Shown here piece after piece: positions 9,913-18,592 of a stretch of DNA of 64,000 nt. The notes beneath the pieces are model-generated. The model was not told the origin of the DNA. It saw only the letters and a list, made by a program, of their open reading frames with translations, and ran no database searches. The position numbers were made by a program, and so were the translations under genes. Within the stretch, counting starts at the first letter, position 1; each line of letters begins with the position of its first letter. Origin of the DNA: Hondaea fermentalgiana (taxonomy: Eukaryota; Sar; Bigyra; Thraustochytrida; Thraustochytriidae). Location of the stretch: assembly GCA_014084085.1 (NCBI GenBank), contig NPFB01000049.1:200054-264053 (forward strand). The letters run 5' to 3'.

Positions 9913-10470
9913 GGTGGCGAAATATATTCAGAAATTCCCTTTCCTGCGCGCCGGATTGCGAGAAGCGAATGTCCGTCAACCAGCGCGCAAGCGTCCGAGC
10001 TCCGCACGCTCTCTCTTTTCGCTTCTCCCCAGAGGCGAAACCGCTCTGCACGGGCACGCAGACACGCTCGCGATTCGGAAATGCTTGCCGCAAGCCAGCG
10101 CCGCGCACGCATCAGTCCGACGGCCACCCCCCGGCCGCGCCTCATTGTCCCTCGGGGCATCCCGGGTACCATCTCCAGGAGCGGGTACTAGCGGAAATGC
10201 TAGATAGGCAAGGTGACTACGATGGGAACAATGGCGATGATGGTGATGATGATGATTTGGATGGATAGATGGATGGATGGATGGATTATGAAAAGAATTT
10301 TCAAGGTGGTGATGATGATGGAGAAAAGGATGAAGATGAATGAAGTGGTGCAGAATGTAGGTTCACGTTTAACGATTGGAAGGTGCTCAAGCTGGAGCTG
10401 GAGCTGAGGCAGGGAGCCAGAACGCGAGCAGGAGCTGGACTTACAGTTTAAAAAAACAAAAAGCAAGATC
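9913..10470. other. Spacer between the thioesterase paralogues, with (GGAT)n repeat
   Basis: 560 bp between two same-strand genes. It carries GATGAT and (GGAT)n runs at about 10235-10290 and A-rich stretches before the stop of copy 2. It should hold the promoter of copy 1 (near 9913-10150) and the 3' UTR of copy 2. No gene is seen. Confidence 0.55.
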
Positions 10471-11016
10471 CTAGAGCTTGGCCTTTTCTGCGGCTCTGCG
10501 CTCGAGGTCGACGAGGATGGCCTTGCCGCGAGCGCAGGGCGAGTTGGTGACAGGATCGGAGATCTCGGCGGAAATGAGCGCCTCGCCGTTGCCGAGATAC
10601 TCGCCGTCCGTGTCGAGACGCACGACCTGGCCGAGCGGCGTCTTGGAGAGGTAGCGGACCTCAAGAGACTTTGTGAGCGAGGCCTTAGCCAGGCCCGCCG
10701 TTGCGCTGGCCGAAATGGCGGTGATGAAATCGATGCAGCTCGCCACGGCGCCCCCATGCGCCATGCCGAGCGTGTTATCGCTAAAGCGTCCAAAGTAAAT
10801 GGCCACCACCATGGACATCTTGCCGCCCTCAGAAGACGGGTAGGTCACGGCGAAGCGCATTCGAATTGGCGCCGCCTTGCCGATGACATAGTGCGTCTCG
10901 CCAATGGCCTCACTTAGGCCCTCGAGCTCCTCCGCAGACCCGGACGCCACGAGCTCGTTGAACCACGCGCACGAGGCCAGGGCCGCGCGCGCGGCGCGGT
11001 TTTCCGCAGCGTCCAT
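10471..11016 (-). CDS. Hotdog-fold thioesterase-like protein, PaaI/THEM4 type (copy 2)
   Basis: 181 residues from ATG 11016 (MDAAENRAARAALASCAWFN). The start was chosen because it aligns with the start of copy 1 (MDASEDAAAREALGSCAWFD); the frame continues seven codons upstream only to a GTG. The signature GMAHGGAVASCID keeps the HGG turn and catalytic Asp. KSLEVRYLSKTPLGQVVRLDTDGEYLG corresponds to the second half of the hotdog sheet. The two copies differ over much of their length, so the duplication is not recent. Function is probably acyl-CoA thioester hydrolysis with unknown chain preference. Confidence 0.85.
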   Translation of the reverse strand: MDAAENRAARAALASCAWFNELVASGSAEELEGLSEAIGETHYVIGKAAPIRMRFAVTYPSSEGGKMSMVVAIYFGRFSDNTLGMAHGGAVASCIDFITAISASATAGLAKASLTKSLEVRYLSKTPLGQVVRLDTDGEYLGNGEALISAEISDPVTNSPCARGKAILVDLERRAAEKAKL

Positions 11017-11804
11017 GCGGGCGATGTCGCGAGGCACGCTCCCGGTCCGTCCCCTCGTTCAAGGTTTGGCTGCACCGTGGCGGAGCCACCCTCTTCGCGC
11101 GTCACGTCGCGTGACATCGCATCGCATCGCATCGTACCGCATCGCACCGCATCGCGTCGCTCGCTCTGCATCCCGTCCGCCTCCTTCTTGGCTCATAACG
11201 ACGCCGTAGCGCGACTGCTTGCCGGCGCTCAAGAAGCCCGCGAGCCCGGCCAGCTCGAAGATACGAGCCGTGGGACTCGGGTCACCAGGGACCGCCCGCC
11301 CGCCTGCGAGGCGGCGAGGACGAAGACCTTCGCTTTCCTTGCAAGGTCGACGTCGGCCGGGCTGAGACGCGAGGTCGTTGCGCGCGCTCTCGCTCTCGCC
11401 GCGGCGAGATGGCGTGCAACGAAGTCGAGGTTCTGGTGCGCCCGAGGTCGGTCTGCCTGTCTGTGTGCGAGGTGGAGGTGGTTATGTTCGTCGTGCCCTC
11501 GCTGTGCCCGGGGTACCGTTCGCTCGTCCGCGATGCAGACAGAAGCAAACCCAGTTTGCCTGGGACTGCGTGTGCGCGAGAGAGCGTGAGCGGCAGCGGC
11601 GCGGCCGCGGAGGAGCTGCAGTCTGTGAGCTCGCACAGCTCGCGCGCGTGCGAGAGAACCAGAGATAGACGAGAGACGAGTCGAGTCGAGTCGAGAAGAT
11701 TGTCGGCCGGGCTTGCAGCCTCGAGAAACGGCCAGGCAAGCAAGCAAGCAAGCAAGCAAGGTCTGCGCGAGGCCGTGGTGAGACGGACGCTACGCCGCGA
11801 GACG
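11017..11804. promoter_or_regulatory. Divergent promoter region thioesterase copy 2 / FHA protein, rich in tandem repeats
   Basis: 790 bp. It contains (ATCGC)n at about 11115-11160, (TCGAG)n at about 11678-11695 and (CAAG)n at 11737-11760. The FHA gene's frame is open back to ATG 11409, but the translation there is Cys/Arg/Ser-rich and crosses these repeats, so I treat it as untranslated. The promoter role is inferred from orientation. Confidence 0.4.
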
Positions 11805-13778
11805 ATGGCGGCGACGGAGGGCGCAGCGTGGGCGAGACTGCGGCATTGCATGGTGAATGAGGCGTACGAAGAGGTCGAGGTTCTGCAGGACGAAATCCTG
11901 GACACGCACGGGGACTATGTGATGGGCAGAGACCCATCGAGGAGCAAGCTCCACCTGAAGGAACCCATCGTATCAGGCCAACACTGCAGAATCCGCATGC
12001 AACGCTCGCGCCAAGGACACGGCAATGCCATCTTCGAAATTCAGGACGTGAGCACCAACGGGACCTCGGTGAACCGCGAACGCCTCGAAAAGGGAAGGTG
12101 GCGCAGACTTGCAAGAGGCGACAAAATCGTACTTTCCATGCATGCCAAAAACAGCACAGCGAAAACGTTGCACCAATTCGAGTTTTTCCCACTCTCACGC
12201 AAAGAGGCAGGAGATCTCGCCGTGTCGCAAAGCGCGAGCGCAAACTCCGCCACAAACTCCGGCACGGGCGCCGGAGATGCAGACTCGGCCCTCCAGGCTC
12301 GCCACATTGAACAACTACGCGAGATGCGGAAAGAATTCGAAGCCTCCGAAGTCTCTATGCGTCAAGAGCATGAAAAAGAAATTGCAGAGCTGCATCGTGC
12401 GCTCGAGGCCGAGAAGGCGCGCGCAAGAGAGTCTGCCGACGCGGAACAGAGTGTTCGCGCACGCCTCGAGGAAACCCGGTCCCAGATGGAGGAAACGCAA
12501 AGTGCGCTCGCCAACGAGCGAACCGCAAAGGAAAGACTTGAACTGCAACTTCGGGGAGAATTACAGCAGGTTCGTGCGGAGCTTGAGACTCTTGTGCGCA
12601 AGGAGACGAACAGGGCTAATGTTCTCGAGGAGAACAAGGCGCTTCTTGAAAAAGAGCTAGCAAGGGAAAAACTTGCAAAGGGAGCGGCTGAAGAGGGCCT
12701 TGCGCAGGCCAAACGCGATCTTGATGCGGAAAAGTCTCGCGCGCGACAGGCGCACGAGGGCAAGCTCAAGGCTCGTCTACAAGAGTCGCTTGCACGAGCC
12801 GAATTTCTCGAGGGCAAGCTGGCCCGCACGGATCGAGCCATTCAGGCCGCCCGAGAACATGGCCATAACACATTGCGTTCGGCCGTGGAGCAGATGACCA
12901 AAACTTTGCGAGCTTTTGGAGCGTCAAACGAAGCTAATCTCGAGGAGATCAAGGGGATTCTTGGCGGGCCTGTCGTCCGCGCCAGTCGACAGTCACTTGC
13001 GCCTGCCGAGGTTGCGCCTCGACATGTTGCCGCTACGCAGGCAAACGAGGAAGAGGACGACGATGAAATGGATGAAGCGCCAGGTACTTCGGCGAGCTTT
13101 GGGAAAGCAGAGTCCGGCTCGGACGGACCGCAAGACGTAGAAACGCAGGTCGCCGGGGCAACGCAGATCCCTCCCGCCTCGCAAACGCAGGTTGCGCCGC
13201 TGCAGTCTGCGCCTTCTTTTGCTTTGTCGGACCTGACGCAAGAATCGCGCGCTGCTGAAAATGATCATGATGGTGACGACGGTACCAACGAGAACGAGGG
13301 ACAAGCCCTAGATTCTCGTCCAGCAGAACAAGAGGGGCAAACCAAAACGCAAAACGGAAACAATGGCGAGAAGCAGGAGGAAAACGAAGACGATGATGTT
13401 GACGAGGATGAAGACAATGAAAACATGAGTGGTAACGAACAAGCGTCTCCTGGCAACGTGAAGCCCAGAAACGCCAAGAAGCACGACCCAGATGAAGAGA
13501 ACGTTAACAGTAACAAGGGTGCGACTGCGCACAGCGGCAACGCGCGGTTGGACCAAACCCCTCGTCAGGAGTCACGCTTGCTGGAGACTAGCACTCCCAA
13601 GGTGAGTCTCAAGACGCCAAAGCGCAAGAACATTAGCTTTCTTTCACCCATGAGTGAGGAGCGCTTCTCTTCGCAAGAAGACGCCGAGAGCGCAAAGAAG
13701 AAGCAGCGTCCGCTTCTCATGACCACAACTTGCGAGAGTGATGACGACTACGACGAGTCGAACTTTAGCCAATCATGA
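11805..13778 (+). CDS. FHA-domain coiled-coil protein with SQ/TQ cluster
   Basis: 657 residues from ATG 11805 (MAATEGAAW). An FHA phosphothreonine-binding domain spans about 30-130: GDYVMGRD, then VSGQHCRI, then DVSTNGTSVN, the loops that contact pThr. A long heptad-rich coiled coil follows (about 165-385). Next is a region with several SQ/TQ sites (nt about 13035-13245: ATQ, ETQ, ATQ, SQTQ, LTQ), a strongly acidic stretch and a basic C-terminus with a KTPKRK nuclear-signal-like motif and more SQ sites. This arrangement resembles DNA-damage or chromosome-associated adaptors that are ATM/ATR targets. That is inference; no kinase or BRCT domain is present. An in-frame upstream ATG at 11409 would add 132 low-quality residues. 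Confidence 0.82.
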   Translation: MAATEGAAWARLRHCMVNEAYEEVEVLQDEILDTHGDYVMGRDPSRSKLHLKEPIVSGQHCRIRMQRSRQGHGNAIFEIQDVSTNGTSVNRERLEKGRWRRLARGDKIVLSMHAKNSTAKTLHQFEFFPLSRKEAGDLAVSQSASANSATNSGTGAGDADSALQARHIEQLREMRKEFEASEVSMRQEHEKEIAELHRALEAEKARARESADAEQSVRARLEETRSQMEETQSALANERTAKERLELQLRGELQQVRAELETLVRKETNRANVLEENKALLEKELAREKLAKGAAEEGLAQAKRDLDAEKSRARQAHEGKLKARLQESLARAEFLEGKLARTDRAIQAAREHGHNTLRSAVEQMTKTLRAFGASNEANLEEIKGILGGPVVRASRQSLAPAEVAPRHVAATQANEEEDDDEMDEAPGTSASFGKAESGSDGPQDVETQVAGATQIPPASQTQVAPLQSAPSFALSDLTQESRAAENDHDGDDGTNENEGQALDSRPAEQEGQTKTQNGNNGEKQEENEDDDVDEDEDNENMSGNEQASPGNVKPRNAKKHDPDEENVNSNKGATAHSGNARLDQTPRQESRLLETSTPKVSLKTPKRKNISFLSPMSEERFSSQEDAESAKKKQRPLLMTTTCESDDDYDESNFSQS

Positions 13779-14093
13779 TAGCGAGTCATGGCAACGATAG
13801 GTCGGTCGACCGACAAATGGATGGTCAAAAGGATCTAAAGGGTCACCTTCGCAATACTGGGAAAATTGAATCATCAGACTGAGCTCGTGGGGACAAAAAG
13901 AGCGATTCCAATCGTTACTACTCTAGGCATAGTACGCGATGCAGAAAGATAGGGTGGGTCGCCAGCGTTGTGAGGACTTGCTTTTTCGGCAAGATTGCTT
14001 TCTGTGCGAGCACGCGAGGTCAAACAAAGAATCTATTTTACGTTAGCACCAAGACAATCATGGATGAGAGAAAGGGCACCTCGAAATCACAGG
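13779..14093. other. Convergent 3' intergenic region
   Basis: 315 bp between the stop of the FHA gene and the stop of the Churchill gene. No open frame of interest and no repeat was seen. Confidence 0.6.
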
Positions 14094-14690
14094 TCAGTCC
14101 TCCCAGTCATCGTGTCCGCTGTCCGATTCGTTCTCGTGCAATTGGACTGCAGATATCCTCGCAGCAAGTCCTGCGGTGACCTGGGCAGGTGCAGGCCGGG
14201 AATCTTGTACAGAAGCGGCCTCCACGTCGCGAGCATCCTTGGCTGATTCGCCGCCCTTTGGCTCTTCAAAAAGCATCTTTTCCTCGCTGCCGCGACCGCA
14301 AAGCACGCAGCTCATGATAAATTCCTGAGTGGTGTTGGTGGACACGAACTTGTGATAATGCTCGCAGACGAAATGGTCGCACTTTGCGCAGACATGGCGA
14401 TAGGTTGTGATTTCCTCGAAACCCTTGGGTTCTCCAGAGGGCGCAGGCTCGGAGCCCGACGGTCCGTCGGACGGGGTCTCTCCCGCAAGCGCGCCGTCGA
14501 CGTTGGCGGCAAAGTGGTCGTCGTCGTGGTCGTCGTCAATCTCCTCCTCCTCAACCGCGCGGTCCGCGGCGCGGGGCGCGTCCTTGGCGCCGCACGACGC
14601 GCAGCCGGCCCAGTTTAGCAGGTACGCGCCGCTGTCCAGACACACGCGCCCGCGTTCCGGCAGCGTCTCGCGCGCGCACTGGCGACACAT
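14094..14690 (-). CDS. CHURC1: Churchill-domain zinc protein
   Basis: 198 residues from ATG 14690. The beginning MCRQCARETLPERG, then CLDSGAYLLNWAGCASC, and later ITTYRHVCAKCDH and FIMSCVLCGRG follow the Churchill (CHURC1) pattern as I remember it, with four CxxC-type pairs binding zinc. Animal CHURC1 is about 112 residues; here an acidic Asp/Glu-rich insert of roughly 45 residues separates the two zinc halves and a 55-residue acidic tail is added. Vertebrate Churchill was described as a transcriptional regulator, but its conservation in protists suggests an older, undefined cellular role. Confidence 0.88.
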   Translation of the reverse strand: MCRQCARETLPERGRVCLDSGAYLLNWAGCASCGAKDAPRAADRAVEEEEIDDDHDDDHFAANVDGALAGETPSDGPSGSEPAPSGEPKGFEEITTYRHVCAKCDHFVCEHYHKFVSTNTTQEFIMSCVLCGRGSEEKMLFEEPKGGESAKDARDVEAASVQDSRPAPAQVTAGLAARISAVQLHENESDSGHDDWED

Positions 14691-14994
14691 CGCGGCGAAC
14701 GGGTCGCGCGCGCTTCTGCGAGGGAGGTTTGCTTTGCCGAGCTCTGCTCTTAGCCCGCTGCTCTTACACAGTTGCCTGCCTGAGCTCGGTCTTCTTCTTC
14801 ACGCTCACTGTCAATAAAGTCTTCACTAGGCCTAGTATAGAATGTACCGCAAGGTCGGTCGAGCATCAACCAAATACTTCACGCGAGCTCGCTTGCAAGC
14901 TCGACTCGGAGAAGTCCACGGCGACCAAAGCTGACCGCGGCCTTTGCGCCGCACGACACGCAGTCTGTCTACCTGGCCCGCCTCGACGGGGGCA
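14691..14994. promoter_or_regulatory. Divergent promoter region Churchill / DUF1769-like
   Basis: 304 bp between divergent starts. No TATA element was recognised; an AATAAAG string at about 14814 is probably incidental. The role is inferred from orientation. Confidence 0.4.
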
Positions 14995-16056
14995 ATGAAG
15001 CTCGCGGCTCGGCGCGGAGCGCACGACGCTGAGGTCCAAGATGAAAAGGACCAGCTCGAGCTTGACAAGGAGGACGTGACCGGGGAGGAGACGCAGGAGG
15101 AGCCGGAGGGCTACTTTAGCTGGCTGACAAACGTGACGAGTGCGTGGGACGACGAGATGCCCATGGTGGAAGTGGCAGACACATATGACGAGGCGCTGAC
15201 CGTGGTCAAGACGCCCAAGGGAACAGCGCACTTTAGTTGCCCGAGGACCCTGCCGCATCCCGACTATTGGCCAGACAAGCCATTGCTCCTTCGAGAAAGC
15301 ATGATACATCACGGGTGGGACGCAGAGACCAATGTGGGCAAACCCCTGCCAACAAACGGCGTGTCCTTTCCGTTCGAGACCGACCTTTTTGCAGGAAGCG
15401 CCATGTTCAGGATGCGAGGTCTGTCGACGGCCAGCGACTACTTTGAGGGCCGAGCCAGGCTATCTTCCATCGTAGTGACAGGTACATTCAAGCAAGAGGT
15501 CTCCTTTCAAGACGCCATGACAGGCCAGGAGTTCTGCAAACCTGTAAAGTCGCCTTCTTCGTTGCTCGTCAAGCCATTATTGTCTTTTTTCCGTCTTCTT
15601 GCGCCACTTCTACAAATTCATGTGGGCAATCAGACCTACATGCTCTCGCCACTCGCTCAGACAGCACAGGCAATCCATGTTTCGGACTCGCCACTGGACC
15701 TGCAACCGGACCTCGACGTGGAGGAAAACTTTGGAGAAGTTGAAATGGACACACCTATGGATCGTGCGCAACGTAAAAAATTCTTTGCGAAACGTAGTAA
15801 TCTCTCCGACTTCTCTTTTCGGACAGATAAGTGCTACACGTTTGATTTTTACAATGACAAGCTAGACATGGAAACCTTTCAGCTTCGTGCGCTGGGGCAA
15901 AATTTCGAGATCCAGCCGTACCTTCGAGGTCAGCCACTTCGAATTCTTGCGCGAATTTTCCGCCCAGGTCAAGCCTGGGGACTCTATCTTTGGAATTTCG
16001 AGCTCTGGCACGAGAAAGCGCTCGCCTTTCTCGAGAAAGCGCAAGCTGAATCATAG
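14995..16056 (+). CDS. DUF1769-family protein
   Basis: 353 residues from ATG 14995 (MKLAARRGAHD). The open frame begins 17 codons earlier only with a TTG. An acidic N-terminal stretch precedes WLTNVTSAWDDE. The C-terminal half holds the pieces I associate with DUF1769: a large-protein beta segment DYFEGRARLSSIVVTGTFK, a helical middle (KPLLSFFRLLAPLLQIHVG) and the late motif CYTFDFYNDKLDMETFQL. Fungal and protist members have no known function. No signal peptide is present. The assignment rests on motif memory. Confidence 0.75.
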   Translation: MKLAARRGAHDAEVQDEKDQLELDKEDVTGEETQEEPEGYFSWLTNVTSAWDDEMPMVEVADTYDEALTVVKTPKGTAHFSCPRTLPHPDYWPDKPLLLRESMIHHGWDAETNVGKPLPTNGVSFPFETDLFAGSAMFRMRGLSTASDYFEGRARLSSIVVTGTFKQEVSFQDAMTGQEFCKPVKSPSSLLVKPLLSFFRLLAPLLQIHVGNQTYMLSPLAQTAQAIHVSDSPLDLQPDLDVEENFGEVEMDTPMDRAQRKKFFAKRSNLSDFSFRTDKCYTFDFYNDKLDMETFQLRALGQNFEIQPYLRGQPLRILARIFRPGQAWGLYLWNFELWHEKALAFLEKAQAES

Positions 16057-16637
16057 TAATATTATCAAGAACATCAGAAGGTCACCATCTAACCACGGTC
16101 TCTCTGAACGGATTTCGGGACGTCGACGATACGCTTTTCCGAAATCCGTTCAGAGAGACAAGAGACTATAGATTAGCCGCAAACTTGTCACAGGAGTCTG
16201 TTGCACATTCAACATCATGCTCATGGCAACTACCTCTGCCGCTGCTGCTCAGCTTTTTGTCCAATTCTAATAAATAATCAGTGGTTCCAAGATTGTAAAC
16301 ATTTCGAAGACAGTCCTCTTTAGGCCTATGTTGGCTTGTGTCGTTGCTTCCTTTTCATCACCTTTTGCCCAATCGACAAATTAGCCACATCTCCCCATCG
16401 TCTCTTTGCTGCAAAGGAAAAAAAAAAAAAAAAAAGAAGAAGAAGAGGCAAAAAGGGTTGCGGAGACGGCGCGGACCCATTTTAGCGCGGAGGTAGGACC
16501 ACATCATGACGCAGGCAAGAGTGCGAGGGACCAAACGCGCGCGGAAGACCTCCGGACGAGGGCGGCCAGCATCCAGATAGGCTCGAGGCTGATCGCTGCG
16601 AGGCTGATCGCTGCGTGGCTGACGGCGACCCTGCACC
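16057..16637. other. Intergenic region with hairpin and poly-A tract
   Basis: 581 bp between two forward genes. It holds the perfect inverted repeat at 16098-16159, an AATAAA-like signal near 16269, and an 18-A run at 16418-16435 followed by GAAGAAGA. No gene is seen. Confidence 0.6.
16098..16159. repeat. Perfect 21-bp inverted repeat with 20-nt loop
   Basis: Left arm 16098-16118 begins GTCTCTCTGAACGG; right arm 16139-16159 ends CCGTTCAGAGAGAC. All 21 positions pair. The loop contains the palindrome CGTCGACG. It starts 42 bases after the DUF1769 stop codon, so a transcript would carry a strong hairpin in its 3' UTR. Confidence 0.95.
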
Positions 16638-18077
16638 ATGTTGCGGTCATCGGCAAGCGTGATGTCGATCCATTCGCTCAACAGCCGCGGTAGCCGTAAG
16701 ACGGCGGGACGAGATGGGGGCCCAAGGCAGCGCAAATTCAATCTCGATGAGGTCATCGAGGGCGCCTTCGAGCTCATCGTCGGGGAGTACGGGACAAAGG
16801 CGAATTTGGAGATCCCGATCGGATTCTATGAAATGTACAACGGAGCTTTGATGCGCAACTTTTTGGCGAGTGCCATCTTCTATTTTTACGCGTACATTCG
16901 GGTCTTGCAGCTCGCTCACACGCATCGCGATGTAGCCGCTGGTCGCGCAGAGGGCGCTTTGCGACGCAAAGATTCGATCAACTTTGCAGCGCATCCAGAT
17001 CTACTCGAAGCGCGTCGAGATCAAAAGGCTAGACTCGAGCGCCTCGCGCGCGCCTACGCCCGGGTCCTGCTCTCGTGCAGTAATTACGAGCATACGCATG
17101 AAGACGTTCTCCTATTTGAATGCATTTACCAATTTGTTTTCTTGGTATTGAAAACAAGTGTGGATCCGGGGCCCTTTGAAGCCAGAGCGTTGTGGACGCG
17201 CATTCTGGGCGAGCTCTGCTACATATTTCGAGGTCCAAACTTTGACATCGAATCCAAGCGTTCTCTCAAACATGAAATGGAGCGAAAAGCTCGAGAGATC
17301 GACCGCCTCAAGTCCGAGGATGCCCAGGGCGCAGACCCGTCTCTGACTGCGCAAGAGAATCCGTTGCTCCAAGGTGCAAATTCGTTGTCTGGCCCGCACT
17401 CCTCGGCGCGCAGCCGGCCAAGTATCGCAAGCAGCTCACGAAATAGCCGCATCTGGCATCGAGGTAGCAAATTAAACGCGTCAGGACGCTCGAGCCTGAG
17501 CCACACGCTCAATAATAATGGCCACGACCAGGCCAGCAAGCCTGAAATCAAGATCCCGCTCCCGGACAACATTTACCTAAATATCGCGTCCTTTGACATC
17601 ACACAGCGGCCGGAGCAACCCGCAACTCGTGGGCGCGATGGTTCTCCTCGAAAGTCGGCGCATAATCTGCGATCGCCCGAGTACGCGCTTCTAGGCGGCA
17701 GCGAAAATCTGGCATTGCGGGCTCGGGACCAGAAAAAGGCTTTTTCTGTGCACAAAGCAATGCATGCAAGATCGCCAATCCTCGCGATGATTCTCCCCGA
17801 TCCGCTTGAGCGAACGCGTCGCAACGCGCAAGCTGCCCTTGCAAAGGCGGCGCATTCTTCTGGCCGCAAAAATCCACGCAGGCGAAGGTCATACGGCAAC
17901 TTTGAAGGAGAAAAAGACACCGAAGATAAAGAGGCGAATGCATGTGAAGTGACTCAGGCAGTGCCTTGCTGTGGTACTTTGAACTCAACCTCTTCCAGGC
18001 CGAGAGATGGAGTGCTCGAGGGTGAAACAGCAAGGCTTTTGCGCGCCTTGAAAGGACCCGAGTCGGCGCAAGACTGA
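16638..18077 (+). CDS. Helical protein, possibly PPP1R36-like
   Basis: 479 residues from ATG 16638; an ATG eight codons later (MSIHSLNSRG) is an alternative. Residues 30-215 look globular and helical: FNLDEVIEGAFELIVGEYG, then FLASAIFYFYAYIRVLQLA, then LFECIYQFVFLVLKTSV and ILGELCYIFRGPNFD. The order of these segments, ending in an ELxxIFRGPxFD-like motif, recalls protein phosphatase 1 regulatory subunit 36, a cilia/sperm-associated protein. The resemblance is from memory and weak. The C-terminal half is disordered, Ser/Arg-rich and without domains. The hydrophobic stretch at about residue 75 is too polar to be a convincing membrane helix. Confidence 0.65.
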   Translation: MLRSSASVMSIHSLNSRGSRKTAGRDGGPRQRKFNLDEVIEGAFELIVGEYGTKANLEIPIGFYEMYNGALMRNFLASAIFYFYAYIRVLQLAHTHRDVAAGRAEGALRRKDSINFAAHPDLLEARRDQKARLERLARAYARVLLSCSNYEHTHEDVLLFECIYQFVFLVLKTSVDPGPFEARALWTRILGELCYIFRGPNFDIESKRSLKHEMERKAREIDRLKSEDAQGADPSLTAQENPLLQGANSLSGPHSSARSRPSIASSSRNSRIWHRGSKLNASGRSSLSHTLNNNGHDQASKPEIKIPLPDNIYLNIASFDITQRPEQPATRGRDGSPRKSAHNLRSPEYALLGGSENLALRARDQKKAFSVHKAMHARSPILAMILPDPLERTRRNAQAALAKAAHSSGRKNPRRRRSYGNFEGEKDTEDKEANACEVTQAVPCCGTLNSTSSRPRDGVLEGETARLLRALKGPESAQD

Positions 18078-18592
18078 ACACTATCAAGTGCATGTGTGTC
18101 TCAATCTCAATGGACAATACTGAGCTTCTAACCTCCAGTACTCGACAAATGTCAACAGCGTAATATGGCAGTATGACCACAGTCAAACGCAGTTATTGTT
18201 TCGTAAAAGCCTTGGAAAGCTACGGTGCACTTACATCTATTTACGCACGGATACGTACACCTTCACGTCTGGAGCCTTGTTGAAACTTAAAGGAGCTACG
18301 GTGCAGGTTAATTCTAGGACCTGGTCACAGTCACAACAAAGTAGCTCAAGCATATTACGCCAAGTCTGGAATTTCTGGCTTCCTTTTGTGTTTATTCTTT
18401 TTGCGCCATATCGAGTCGAAGAGAGTGAGAATCATAGATTGGAAATGTAGATCACTAAAAGCAAGTAAGACTGACTGCACAGGTCCCCATATTGTTCTCG
18501 AAACTGAGGAAAAAATCCTGCAGAAGGGAAAGAGACTGACAGAGAGAAAGAGCAAGGATGAGATAGAGGGGGAAAGAAGGAGCGAAGGTCGC
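18078..18592. other. Convergent 3' intergenic region
   Basis: 515 bp between the stop of the PPP1R36-like gene and the stop of RRP7. AT-richer than the genes; nothing else was seen. Confidence 0.55.

Noticed and set aside
11409..11804. Upstream ATG extension of the FHA protein
   Set aside because: 132 extra residues are Cys/Arg/Ser noise crossing microsatellites; the FHA domain begins properly after ATG 11805.
11229..12255. Reverse frames of 176-257 codons opposite the FHA gene
   Set aside because: Mirror of GC-rich coding sequence and repeats; no protein-like content.
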